DNA of 64,000 nt from Petrimonas sp. (GTDB taxonomy: Bacteria; Bacteroidota; Bacteroidia; Bacteroidales; Dysgonomonadaceae). Below the pieces are notes generated by a model. That model searched no databases and was not told the origin of the DNA. It worked only from the letters and a program-made list of their open reading frames with translations. This document shows, in pieces, positions 38,410 through 47,990 of the stretch. The stretch is from positions 186,001 through 250,000 of the forward strand of contig DUNG01000023.1 of the NCBI GenBank assembly GCA_012839475.1, in the 5' to 3' direction. Numbering within the stretch: position 1 is the stretch's first letter; each line of letters opens with the position of its first letter. A program made the position numbers and the translations under genes.

Positions 38410-40437
38410 TTATTGAGCAATCTCCTCCGTTGTAAAGGGAATTTCCGGCTTTGAGGCCTCATCTGTTTTATCACTTGACTCCTGATTGCTATCGAGGATC
38501 TCCTGCGCCCGCGATATCCATTGGCGTTTACCGAAGACATGTTCCAGGTCTTCGGCGTAGATGATCTCTTTCTCCAGCAATATTTGGGACAGTTGTTTGT
38601 GTCCTTCCGTTTTGTCACTCAATATCTGCTTCGCCCGTTCGTATTGCTCGGCGATCATTGCCTTCACCTCTGAGTCGATTAGCTCAGCAGTATCCTCGCT
38701 GTAGGGTTTTGAGAAGGCGAATTCCTGCCCGGATGAGTCGTAATAGCTCAGGTTAGGGAGCTTGTCGCTCATCCCCATGTAGGTGACCATCGCGTAAGCC
38801 TGTTTCGTTACCCGTTCCAGGTCGTTCATCGCGCCCGATGAAATTTGTCCCACGAATAGCTCTTCGGCAGCCCGTCCCCCCAGGAGGGCACACATCTCAT
38901 CGAGCATCTGCTCCTTGGTGGTGATTTGTCGCTCCTCCGGCAGGTACCAGGCGGCTCCCAGCGCTTTACCGCGCGGCACAATGGTGACCTTTACCAGAGG
39001 GTTGGCATGCTCCAGGAACCAGCTAAGGGTAGCGTGTCCTGCCTCGTGTATCGCGATGGTTTTCTTCTCTTCTTGCGTGATGATCTTGTTCTTTTTCTCC
39101 AGTCCTCCCACGATACGGTCTACCGCACTCATAAAATCCTCTTTCTGCACGAACTTCTTCTTGTTTCGTGCCGCGATGAGCGCCGCTTCGTTGCATACAT
39201 TGGCGATATCGGCACCCGAGAAACCCGGGGTTTGGCGCGACAGGAAATCCACGTCCACCGACTCGTCGATCTTGATAGGGCGCAGGTGCACTTTAAAGAT
39301 CTCCTTTCGCTCGTTCAGGTCAGGCAACTCCACGTAGATCTGTCGGTCGAATCGCCCGGCGCGCAGCAATGCCTTGTCCAGCACGTCGGCCCGGTTGGTC
39401 GCCGCGAGGATGATGACACCACTGTTGGAGCCAAAACCGTCCATCTCGGTCAGGAGCTGGTTGAGGGTGTTCTCCCGCTCGTCGTTCGAACTGAACCCCG
39501 TGTTTTTGCCGCGCGCCCTTCCCACGGCATCGATCTCGTCGATAAAGACGATGCAGGGCGCTTTCTCTTTCGCCTGGCGGAAGAGATCCCGCACCCGCGA
39601 TGCGCCTACCCCCACGAACATCTCCACGAAGTCGGACCCGGAGATGGAAAAGAAGGGCACGTTGGCTTCACCGGCTACCGCTTTGGCCAACAGGGTCTTA
39701 CCTGTCCCCGGAGGACCTACCAGGAGGGCGCCCTTTGGAATTTTACCGCCCAACTTGGTATAGGTGCCCGGGTTTTTCAGGAACTCCACGATCTCCTGTA
39801 CCTCCTCCTTCGCTTCGGAGAGACCCGCCACGTCTTGAAACGTCACCTTCTGGCTGGAGTCCTTATCAAACAGTTGTGCCTTGGATTTCCCCACGCTAAA
39901 GACGCCTCCGCTACCGGCACCGCCCCCTTGCATCCTGCGTAACATCCATACCCAGACGATGATCAGCAGGAGGAACGGTGCAAAGGTGAGCAGTATGCCC
40001 CATATCTCCGACGTGGTGTCGAAGCTCATTTCGATGTCGTACTTCTGCTCGCTCTTCACCTCTTCAATGAACTTGGAGATGGCATCGGCCGAAGCCCCTT
40101 TTACCTGGATAACCGGCGTTCTTCCCACGCGGTCGGCATCATCCCCGAACACGTGGTGGATGGACTCTTCCCTCACGATGGCTTGTGCGGTGCCCTTGTT
40201 GTTGTATACCACCAAGCTTTTGATGCGGTTGTCCCTCACGTACTCTTGGAAATCCGACCATTTGACCTCCTTCATCGTGGTATCTTGCCCAAAGAAGAAC
40301 ATCCCCATCAGCACCAGGAAGATGATGCCGTACACCCAGTAGGGGTTGAACGGTCTCTTGGCATTGGGGTTTCCCCCCAGGTTGGGACGTAGGGTAGGTT
40401 GTTTATCCTGTTTTTTATCTTTATTGCTGTTGCTCAT
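38410..40437 (-). CDS. ftsH: ATP-dependent zinc metalloprotease FtsH
   Basis: [28 protein letters not shown]; two N-term TMs. Confidence 0.97.
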   Translation of the reverse strand: MSNSNKDKKQDKQPTLRPNLGGNPNAKRPFNPYWVYGIIFLVLMGMFFFGQDTTMKEVKWSDFQEYVRDNRIKSLVVYNNKGTAQAIVREESIHHVFGDDADRVGRTPVIQVKGASADAISKFIEEVKSEQKYDIEMSFDTTSEIWGILLTFAPFLLLIIVWVWMLRRMQGGGAGSGGVFSVGKSKAQLFDKDSSQKVTFQDVAGLSEAKEEVQEIVEFLKNPGTYTKLGGKIPKGALLVGPPGTGKTLLAKAVAGEANVPFFSISGSDFVEMFVGVGASRVRDLFRQAKEKAPCIVFIDEIDAVGRARGKNTGFSSNDERENTLNQLLTEMDGFGSNSGVIILAATNRADVLDKALLRAGRFDRQIYVELPDLNERKEIFKVHLRPIKIDESVDVDFLSRQTPGFSGADIANVCNEAALIAARNKKKFVQKEDFMSAVDRIVGGLEKKNKIITQEEKKTIAIHEAGHATLSWFLEHANPLVKVTIVPRGKALGAAWYLPEERQITTKEQMLDEMCALLGGRAAEELFVGQISSGAMNDLERVTKQAYAMVTYMGMSDKLPNLSYYDSSGQEFAFSKPYSEDTAELIDSEVKAMIAEQYERAKQILSDKTEGHKQLSQILLEKEIIYAEDLEHVFGKRQWISRAQEILDSNQESSDKTDEASKPEIPFTTEEIAQ

Positions 40438-40665
40438 TGCTTTTGCTCTCTTCCTTTTCTAAAAAATGATAACATAGGGCGTTGACTTTATCTCACCTCG
40501 GCTATTGGTTTTGCTTTAACAAGAAGCGATAATACCATTTCACCATGACTATTGGATTTGACTATAACTGCTGGTGTTTCAGCGTAATCGTTGATTTTAT
40601 TTCATCATGGCCGAAAAAAACAGTTCAACGCTGTAAGGATGTAACAATTTTTCAAGGAATATGTT

Positions 40666-41040
40666 TTAATCGGCGGAAGGAATTCGCACGGCCCGTGCAT
40701 CCTGCCAAAGGAGGTCGATGTTGTAGAAGCTTCTCAGTTCAGGTAGGAATATATGCACGATCACGTTCCCGTAATCCATACCTATCCATTCTGCGTTCTG
40801 TTTGCCGTGCACGCGCAATGGGCGTTCACCCATGTTTTCCCAGACCATTTTTTCTACCGATTCGGCCAGTGCCGACACCTGCGTGGGGGTATTCCCCTCA
40901 CAGATCACGAAATAGTCACACACTGCCCCCGATATGCCTATCAATTCGATCGTGTTGATGTTCTTCCCCTTCTTCTCGTGAATTCCCTCAACAATATGCT
41001 TTAAAAGCTTGTTTTTAAAAAGTTCTTTTTTTTCTATCAT
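40666..41040 (-). CDS. rsfS: Ribosome silencing factor RsfS
   Basis: CDYFVICEGNTPTQVSALAESVE; EWIGMDYGNVIVHIFLPELRSFYNIDLLW. Confidence 0.94.
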   Translation of the reverse strand: MIEKKELFKNKLLKHIVEGIHEKKGKNINTIELIGISGAVCDYFVICEGNTPTQVSALAESVEKMVWENMGERPLRVHGKQNAEWIGMDYGNVIVHIFLPELRSFYNIDLLWQDARAVRIPSAD

Positions 41041-41114
41041 GCTTCTTTTTAAGATGGTTACTACTCATGCAGCGATACTTGCTTGTAAATGGGAGTAGTG
41101 CGCCCACGTAAAAA

Positions 41115-41139
41115 TACCCTGCCACTCGTGGGCAGGGTA
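41115..41139 (-). terminator. Rho-independent terminator downstream of the DUF1080 gene
   Basis: taccctgcc-actcgtg-ggcagggta, followed by TTTTT on minus strand. Confidence 0.75.
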
Positions 41140-41172
41140 CTATAGTGAATTCACTATCCCACGGGGGGAATA

Positions 41173-42441
41173 TTAAAGGGTTTGCAGCTTCAGGTTTCTC
41201 CAGAGTACCCGGATGCCTCCCCCGTCATGTATTTGCAGCGCGATGCGCCCTTGTGCCTTCCCAATCTTCTCATCCGTCAGGTCCACCATCTCTTCGCCGT
41301 TCAGCCACGTCTTCACGTTATCGCCTTCCACGCGAATCCGCATGGTGTTCCACTCGCCCTCTTTCAGGATGTCCTCTTTCTCGTCGGGAATCTGTACCAG
41401 CCACCCGCGCCCGTAAGATTCGTAGATGCCACCAGTATCGTGTCCTTTGGGTGCCACCTCTACCTGCCAACCGTTTACGATAACGCCTGGCTCGATAAAC
41501 GAGCGGAAGAACAGGCCCGAGTTGCCATCGGCCTCTTGCTTGAATTCCACCGTCAAGTCAAAGTTGTCGTAATATTCCCGGGTCGCGAGGTAGCCGTACT
41601 GCTTGTCCGGTCCACTTTCGCATATGAGCAGTCCATCTTCAACGTACCATTTCTCCGTGCCGTACGTTTCCCACCCGTGTAGGTTTTCCCCGTTAAAGAG
41701 GACAACCTCCTTGTTCACGCGGGGTAATTCTTTGATCTTAATGTTGCGGAACCAGGCTGCAGAACCATGGTCTTGTAGACAGATCACCCCTTTACGGGCG
41801 AGCCCATATTCGGGTGCATCTTCCCACTTACCACTGTTCTTGCGTTCAAACCAGTCTTCAGTCCAGGCTTCGAACTCGATTACCTTTTCGCCGTTCAGCC
41901 AGTGTTCTACATGGCCGTTATCGAAAACGATTTTGGAGTTGTTCCACTCGCCTGCCGGCTTGATAACGGTCTTTGCTGGGTCGGTCGTATACATCGCGTA
42001 GTCTGCCGCCGTTTTCTGCCAATCTTCCAGTGGCTCGGGAAACCCGAGGTCATCGATCAATTGGTATTCAGGTCCTGTCACGTAAGGAACTGCAAATTTC
42101 GGGTTCTCTACAACGTGGTACAGTACACCGCTATTTCCCCCGTCGGCGATTCTCCACTCCCAGGTCAATTCGAAGTTCTCGTACAGCTTTTCGGTTACGA
42201 TATAACCATGCTCATCGGCGCCTTCACCCTTGGCTTGGATCATGCCATCCTCCACGAACCAGGGGGCGGTGAGCTCTGTGCCGTTGTAATCGCGCCAACC
42301 GTTTAGCGTCTCCCCGTCGAACAGGAGTTCCCAACCCTCTGCTATTTCCTGCTGGGTGAGGGTATTATGTTTCCCACCAGTACAAGCAGTTACTAAAACC
42401 ATCATACTTGTAACAAATAATAAAAGAATTCTAGATTTCAT
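41173..42441 (-). CDS. Lipoprotein with two tandem DUF1080 (3-keto-disaccharide hydrolase-like) domains
   Basis: Lipobox VLVTACTGG; repeats GWELLFDGETLNGWRDY...GGNSGVLYHV and KEVVLFNGENLHGWETY...DGNSGLFFRS. Confidence 0.9.
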   Translation of the reverse strand: MKSRILLLFVTSMMVLVTACTGGKHNTLTQQEIAEGWELLFDGETLNGWRDYNGTELTAPWFVEDGMIQAKGEGADEHGYIVTEKLYENFELTWEWRIADGGNSGVLYHVVENPKFAVPYVTGPEYQLIDDLGFPEPLEDWQKTAADYAMYTTDPAKTVIKPAGEWNNSKIVFDNGHVEHWLNGEKVIEFEAWTEDWFERKNSGKWEDAPEYGLARKGVICLQDHGSAAWFRNIKIKELPRVNKEVVLFNGENLHGWETYGTEKWYVEDGLLICESGPDKQYGYLATREYYDNFDLTVEFKQEADGNSGLFFRSFIEPGVIVNGWQVEVAPKGHDTGGIYESYGRGWLVQIPDEKEDILKEGEWNTMRIRVEGDNVKTWLNGEEMVDLTDEKIGKAQGRIALQIHDGGGIRVLWRNLKLQTL

Positions 42442-42583
42442 CGTCTTTTCTTAAAAAGGATTGTTTTATACTGTAAGTCAATTACAAAACACAAAGATAT
42501 TAAAAGTAGATGAAAATGGCTAACTTTGCCCTGCGATAGTTTGTTAATTTCGCGGTTTTCAGGACTGGTTTAACTGTTTTGCT

Positions 42584-43606
42584 TTGAAAATTATCGATTT
42601 AGCGAAGGAATGGCGAGAGACTACCCCGGTTTTCGTGACGAGGGGAGAGGCGTTTTTTCCAGATGGTCAGGATTGGTTATCGATAGGACATACTTCCGTG
42701 GCCACGGTTGGTTTCTTTGACGGGGTACACGTGGGGCATCGCCACCTTATCGAGCAGGTGAAAGAGGAGGCACGACGCAGGGAACTTCCCTCCGTGGTGA
42801 TTACTTTCCCGGTGCATCCGCGGGAGGTGTTACAGTCGGATTATCGCCCCTTACTACTCAATGAGTTTGAGGAGAAGGTGTCGCTGTTGGCATCCACTGG
42901 CATTGATTACTGTATCAACCTGCCTTTTACCGAGGCTTTATCCCGGCTTTCGGCCGAGGAATTCATGCGTCGTGTGCTTAAACAGACCCTTCAGGTAGAT
43001 ACCCTTTTCGTAGGGTACGATCACCGGTTTGGGCGCGATCGGGAGGAGGGGTACGAGCAGTATGCCCGCCACGGCCAGGTGATGGGCATGAAGGTAGTGT
43101 TGGCTACCCGGTTCCCGCTGGATGAGGAGCGCAATGTCAGTTCATCTCTGATTAGAAGCTTGCTGCAAAGCGGGAACATCCAAGATGCCAACCGGTTGCT
43201 TTCGTATCGTTACACCCTCTCCGGGACGATTGTTCCGGGCAACCGAGTGGGGCGCACCATCGGTTTTCCCACCGCGAATATTCAGTTACGGGAACTTAAT
43301 AAGGTGGTACCTGCCAAGGGCGTTTACGCCGTTCGGGTTCAGTTGAAGGGTGATGAGGTCTTCCCGGGTATGCTATACATTGGAACCCGCCCCACGTTCA
43401 ACCAGGAGAGCGTGATTAGCGTGGAGGTGAACCTGTTCAACTTCGATGGTGACCTGTACGGCCAGTCGCTAAGCGTAGAGTTTGTCGATTTCGTACGTGG
43501 CGAAGTGAAATTCAATTCGAAGGAGGAGTTGGTCGCCCGCCTTCACCGCGATAAGGAGGAGGTAATGAAAATGGTGAGTGACTGTCTCCCGGCCTCTTTG
43601 CTCTAA
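42584..43606 (+). CDS. ribF: Bifunctional riboflavin kinase/FAD synthetase (start codon uncertain)
   Basis: GFFDGVHVGHRHLIEQV; GRTIGFPTANI; GTRPTFNQ. Confidence 0.94.
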   Translation: MKIIDLAKEWRETTPVFVTRGEAFFPDGQDWLSIGHTSVATVGFFDGVHVGHRHLIEQVKEEARRRELPSVVITFPVHPREVLQSDYRPLLLNEFEEKVSLLASTGIDYCINLPFTEALSRLSAEEFMRRVLKQTLQVDTLFVGYDHRFGRDREEGYEQYARHGQVMGMKVVLATRFPLDEERNVSSSLIRSLLQSGNIQDANRLLSYRYTLSGTIVPGNRVGRTIGFPTANIQLRELNKVVPAKGVYAVRVQLKGDEVFPGMLYIGTRPTFNQESVISVEVNLFNFDGDLYGQSLSVEFVDFVRGEVKFNSKEELVARLHRDKEEVMKMVSDCLPASLL

Positions 43607-43744
43607 AACCCCCCTTTCGCGCAATACCCTTTTTAAAAGGGCGGGTAATGATGAAGTTTGGTTACCCCCGTTTTGAGCCTTTAACTACAAATCGTCCAAC
43701 ATTTATAAAAGGTTAGACGATGATGAAGGCGTGGTTTTTTTACT

Positions 43745-44836
43745 TCAATAAATTCCCCTTTCGTTTAATGCCCTCTGGTAGGCCGCCGCGTTGCGCGCAT
43801 GTTCCGCGTGCGTGGTGGCGAAGTTATGCCGCCCCGACAGATCCTCCTTCGCGCACATGAAAAGGTAGTTGTGTTCTTCCGGGTTCAGCACGCCGTCGAT
43901 TGCCTTGATGGAGGGTACGCGGATGGGTCCCGGGGGCAGTCCCCCGTGCTTGTAGGTGTTGTAGGGCGATTCCACTTCCAGGTGACGGAAAAGCACCCGC
44001 CGCAAAGTGAAGTCACCAACAGCGAACTTCACTGTCGGGTCCGCTTCCAGGCGCATCCCTCGCTTTAACCGGTTGAGGTACAGCCCGGCTACCGTGGGGT
44101 ACTCGTCACTGTAGGTTGCCTCCTCCTCCACGATCGACGCGAGGATGGAGATCTCTACCGGGGAGAGTCCCTGCCTTTTCGCTTTCTCCTTTCTCGTCTC
44201 GTTCCAGAACCGGTCGTACTCCCGTTTCATGCGAGCCAGCAGGTCATCGATGCTCGTGTTCCAGTATACCTCGTAGCTGTTGGGAATGAACATGGCCGGG
44301 AAGGTCTCCGGGTTGAAGCCGAATTTTTCGGCTTGCCGGCTATCCCGGAAGCTTTGGAGTAGCGATAGGCTATCTACCATCAGCTGTTGTGAGAGGCGGC
44401 CTGCCAGGTTCTCGAAGACACGGATGTTGTTGAACGTCAGGTTCACGGGGGCTTGGTTCCCAGAGCGCAGCCGTCGGATTACCTCCGGCATCGTCATTCC
44501 CCCTTCAATGGCGTATCTCCCCGATTTAACGGTATTGGGGTAGTTCATCCGCTCGGCCAGGAGGTGAAAGATCTCTTCCGAGGGGATCGCCCCCTTCTTT
44601 TTCAACTGCTCGACCACCTGTTTATAATCGTTTCCCGGCTTAATGTAGACGTAGGTCGTCTCTTCCAGCGAGATGGGCTGGAATACCAATCGGTAGATAT
44701 AGATCCCGGTCAGTGCGGTAAACAGGAAAAGGGAGGCGATAACCCAAAGCACCCATCGCTTGCCCCGCTTTTTCGTTTTCTCGGTTCCCACTTTCTCGTT
44801 GTTCCCCGTTTTTTCCTTGTCTCCTATTTCCCCCAT
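43745..44836 (-). CDS. mltG: Endolytic transglycosylase MltG (YceG-like)
   Basis: IPNSYEVYWNTS; SILASIVEEEATYSDEYPTVAGLYLNRLKRGMRLEADPTV; PYNTYKHGGLPPGPI. Confidence 0.95.
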   Translation of the reverse strand: MGEIGDKEKTGNNEKVGTEKTKKRGKRWVLWVIASLFLFTALTGIYIYRLVFQPISLEETTYVYIKPGNDYKQVVEQLKKKGAIPSEEIFHLLAERMNYPNTVKSGRYAIEGGMTMPEVIRRLRSGNQAPVNLTFNNIRVFENLAGRLSQQLMVDSLSLLQSFRDSRQAEKFGFNPETFPAMFIPNSYEVYWNTSIDDLLARMKREYDRFWNETRKEKAKRQGLSPVEISILASIVEEEATYSDEYPTVAGLYLNRLKRGMRLEADPTVKFAVGDFTLRRVLFRHLEVESPYNTYKHGGLPPGPIRVPSIKAIDGVLNPEEHNYLFMCAKEDLSGRHNFATTHAEHARNAAAYQRALNERGIY

Positions 44837-45029
44837 ATTCCCTTTTGTTACTTGTTTCCTGTCTCTCCCTTGTTTACCCTTTCCTCCATGCTTTTCCCTT
44901 TTTCCCTTGTTTTCTATCCCTACGTAGCTTCTCGGTTGACAAAAATAGCGTTTAATTTCGCATTATCAAGGAAAACAGGGGAGGCAAAAGCTGATGAACT
45001 GAAATATTCGGTTCAAATCTTCTTTTTTC

Positions 45030-45061
45030 TTTGAGAAGTTGAAAACAAACTCGTATATTTG
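45030..45061 (+). promoter_or_regulatory. Bacteroidetes-type promoter upstream of tRNA-Ser (TTTG-N20-TATATTTG)
   Basis: TTTG 45030-45033 and TATATTTG 45054-45061, 20-nt spacer. Confidence 0.7.
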
Positions 45062-45163
45062 CATCCGCCTAAAGGAACGGTTGATTCGCAAGTCGGTTCT
45101 ATTTTGTTTCGGTAGTCGTTTCAAAAGTCGGTTCAATCTTTCATTAGGCGATCAGTTAGCTTT

Positions 45164-45250
45164 GGAAGTGTGGGTGAGTGGCTGAAACCAGCAGTTTGCT
45201 AAACTGCCGTACGGGTGACTGTACCGGGGGTTCGAATCCCCCCGCTTCCG
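45164..45250 (+). tRNA. tRNA-Ser (anticodon GCT)
   Basis: Acceptor GGAAGTG/CGCTTCC, anticodon loop in CAGTTTGCTAAACTG, long variable arm, T arm GGGGG-TTCGAAT-CCCCC, discriminator G. Confidence 0.94.
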
Positions 45251-45258
45251 CTAGAGAG

Positions 45259-45304
45259 TACAAAAAAAGGGCTGTCTTGAAAGAAAAGGCGGTCCTTTTT
45301 TGTA
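45259..45304 (+). terminator. Terminator downstream of tRNA-Ser
   Basis: tacaaaaaaagggctgtc ... ggcggtccttttttgta stem (with wobble pairs). Confidence 0.7.
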
Positions 45305-45358
45305 TGTTGCCCCATAAAAGTTTAGGCATATCCTAGCCCGATATCTGTTAACTCTCTG

Positions 45359-46183
45359 TTATTTCCCATATTTGTCAAGTATCGCTCTGACTGAGCCGGC
45401 TTCAAGCAGTTGGGCTTGTGCATCGTCCTGTTCCAGCCCCAACTCCTCAACAAGCATCTTGGCACCTCGCTCAATCAGTTTTTTATTACTGAGTTGCATA
45501 TTCACCATCTTGTTTCCTTCAACGCGCCCCATCTTTATCATCAGGGCAGTGGAAATCATATTTAGCACCATCTTTTGTGCCGTCCCTGATTTCATGCGTG
45601 AACTGCCTGTTACATATTCCGGTCCTACCACTGTTTCGATGGAGTATTCGGCTACCTGAGAAACAGGACTGTTGGGATTGGAGGTGATGCAGGCTGTCAG
45701 GATACCCTCTTCGCGCACCTTTTTAAGTGCTGCCACAACATAGGGGGTTGTACCGCTGGCAGCTATACCTATCACGGTATCTTTTTGACAAATATTATGC
45801 TCTTGAAGATTTTTCCAGGCCAGCTCTTCAGTATCCTCCGCATTTTCTACCGGGTGTCGCAGAGCGTAATCGCCGCCCGCGATAAGTCCAATAAAAAGGG
45901 TGGGAGGCATCCCAAAGGTAGGCGGAATTTCGGAGGCATCGAGCACTCCGAGTCTGCCGCTTGTACCCGCGCCTATATAAAAAACTCTTCCGCCACGCTC
46001 CATCCTTGGTACAATCTGCTCAATCAGCTTTTCGATTACGGGAATGGTTTTTTTGACCGCCGGCGCCACTTTATGATCCTCTACATTTATATCATTCAAA
46101 ATCTCAACTATTGACTTTTTCTCAAGATCGTTATAAAGTGAGGGCTGTTCTGTTATTTTTTCAAATGAAGTTGATATGTTCAT
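45359..46183 (-). CDS. murQ: N-acetylmuramic acid 6-phosphate etherase
   Basis: GRVFYIGAGTSGRLGVLDASEIPPTFG; GIAASGTTPYVVAAL; GSSRMKSGTAQKMVLNMIST. Confidence 0.96.
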   Translation of the reverse strand: MNISTSFEKITEQPSLYNDLEKKSIVEILNDINVEDHKVAPAVKKTIPVIEKLIEQIVPRMERGGRVFYIGAGTSGRLGVLDASEIPPTFGMPPTLFIGLIAGGDYALRHPVENAEDTEELAWKNLQEHNICQKDTVIGIAASGTTPYVVAALKKVREEGILTACITSNPNSPVSQVAEYSIETVVGPEYVTGSSRMKSGTAQKMVLNMISTALMIKMGRVEGNKMVNMQLSNKKLIERGAKMLVEELGLEQDDAQAQLLEAGSVRAILDKYGK

Positions 46184-46282
46184 TAAATCTTGCTTATTGA
46201 CAACTGTGATATTTAATTAAGCTCTTCATAGGCTCTTTTATTATGCGTCCAAAAGTAACATGCTTTTTTCCATATTGTTACA

Positions 46283-46471
46283 TTAGTTGTTCGGGAAATA
46301 GGGTGTCACCCTATTAAAATTCATGAAATGAAAAAACATCTCAAACGGATGGTGTCGCTGTCGGTCACGCAACACCTCTATCCCCGTTTTGACAATAGGC
46401 TGCGAGAAGAGAGGGATCGTGCTGACAGCCCATAAAGCTGTTATAAAAAACAATATCTCTTTTTTTCTCAT
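46283..46471 (-). pseudogene. N-terminal remnant of a NamZ-like (DUF1343) exo-N-acetylmuramidase
   Basis: MRKKEILFFITALWAVSTIPLFSQPIVKTGIEVLRDRQ: signal peptide plus the VKTGIEVL start typical of DUF1343; then unrelated sequence and a stop. Confidence 0.55.
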
Positions 46472-46694
46472 ACTTTTATTGAGTTATTTAACTTTTCGCA
46501 TTTTTTTACTGTTCTTGCTTTCAGGGCGAAGACCTCATAATCTTTTACGGGGACACATCCTGCGAAAATTGCGTTAAAAAAGAAAAGCTGTTTGAGCGTA
46601 AGCGAGTTTTTTTCTTTTAGCAAGCAAGCAGCAGATGGGTCGGAAAAGTTATGCCAGTCGAGCCTGAAAGTAAAAAACAATTAGGCGTTAAAAA

Positions 46695-47990
46695 TCACTC
46701 TCCGTTTTTCTTCGCAACACCATACATGGGATCAACCTTAATCAGGGCAGTCCCGATGACGGTGGCGAGACAGCATGCCATTACAAACCAGAAGAAGTTA
46801 ATGTAACCCAACGCTTCCTGAATATAACCGGCTACCATACCCGGCAGCATCATGCTTAGGGCCATAAAACCCGTGCATAGGGCGTAGTGCGCGGTTTGAC
46901 TTTGCCCTTGCGCGAAATAGATCATAAACAGCATATAGGCGGTGAAGCCAAAACCGTAACCAAACTGGTCGATAACGATGCAGCTGCTGATAACGGCCAT
47001 GCTGGTGGGTTGGGCGATGGCCAGGTAGAGATAGAGTGCGCAAGGCACCATGATGCTGAAAGCCATGGGCCATAGCCATTTTTTCAGTCCCCCTTTCGAG
47101 GCGGTAAAGCCCCCGATAATACCTCCTAAAGTAAGACCTATAATTCCATACGTTCCGTATGCCAGTCCCACCTGTTGCGTTGACAGTCCCAGTCCGCCCA
47201 CCTCTATGGGATCCAGTAGAAAGGGATTAAGCATTTTTATTACAAACGCCTCCGGTAAACGGAAGGTGAGCATGAAAATAATAGCCGGTATTACCTGTTT
47301 CTTTTTGAAAAAGGTGATGAATGTTCCAAAAAACTCCTTCATAATCTCACCGAAGGTGCGTTGCTCGCTTCGATCCATATCTTTCGCGGCGTGAGGCAAC
47401 ATTCGTTTATGGTAAATGGTTAGAAGCAGGAAGAGCATGGCGAGAAGTATAAAGGTAATGCTCCAGGAACGCTCGATGCTTCCGGTAGATTTTTCGATGG
47501 AACCGGCTATAATAACCAAAACCCCCTGTCCAAATATGGTGGCGGCACGGTAGAAGGTGCTTCGTATGCCTACAAATTTTGCCTGGTCCACCTCATCCAA
47601 CCCCAGCATATAGAAGCCGTCGGCCGCAATATCGTGCGTGGCGGAAGAGAAGGCCAGCAGCCAGAAGAATGCCAGCGTCAGCTGAAAGAAGTAGGGTGCA
47701 GGTATGGTAAATGCCACTCCCGCGAAAGCTACCGCTATGATGCTCTGCATGGTTATAATCCACCATCGCTTGGTTTTAAAGATATCCACGATGGGGCTCC
47801 AGAACGGTTTTATAACCCATGGCAGGTAGAGCCAACTGGTGTATAGCGCGATTTCGGCATTGCCTATCCCCAGCTTTTTATACATGATTACCGATACGGT
47901 CATGACGGCCACGTAGGGTATCCCCTCTGCAAAATAGAGGGTGGGTACCCATGCCCACGGGGAACGTTTTTTTTGCTTATTGTTCATCAT
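46695..47990 (-). CDS. MFS transporter, AmpG/MurT-like muropeptide or MurNAc permease
   Basis: YFAEGIPYVAVMTVSVIMYKKLGIGNAEIALYTSWLYLPWVIKPFWSPIVD; adjacent to murQ. Confidence 0.88.
   Translation of the reverse strand: MMNNKQKKRSPWAWVPTLYFAEGIPYVAVMTVSVIMYKKLGIGNAEIALYTSWLYLPWVIKPFWSPIVDIFKTKRWWIITMQSIIAVAFAGVAFTIPAPYFFQLTLAFFWLLAFSSATHDIAADGFYMLGLDEVDQAKFVGIRSTFYRAATIFGQGVLVIIAGSIEKSTGSIERSWSITFILLAMLFLLLTIYHKRMLPHAAKDMDRSEQRTFGEIMKEFFGTFITFFKKKQVIPAIIFMLTFRLPEAFVIKMLNPFLLDPIEVGGLGLSTQQVGLAYGTYGIIGLTLGGIIGGFTASKGGLKKWLWPMAFSIMVPCALYLYLAIAQPTSMAVISSCIVIDQFGYGFGFTAYMLFMIYFAQGQSQTAHYALCTGFMALSMMLPGMVAGYIQEALGYINFFWFVMACCLATVIGTALIKVDPMYGVAKKNGE

Noticed and set aside
38926-39942. 338-aa plus-strand ORF antisense to ftsH
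   Set aside because: Low-complexity shadow ORF; ftsH motifs are clear on the minus strand.
46468-46680. 70-aa ORF upstream of the namZ-like remnant
   Set aside because: No recognisable domain; low-quality composition and likely non-coding or decayed sequence.
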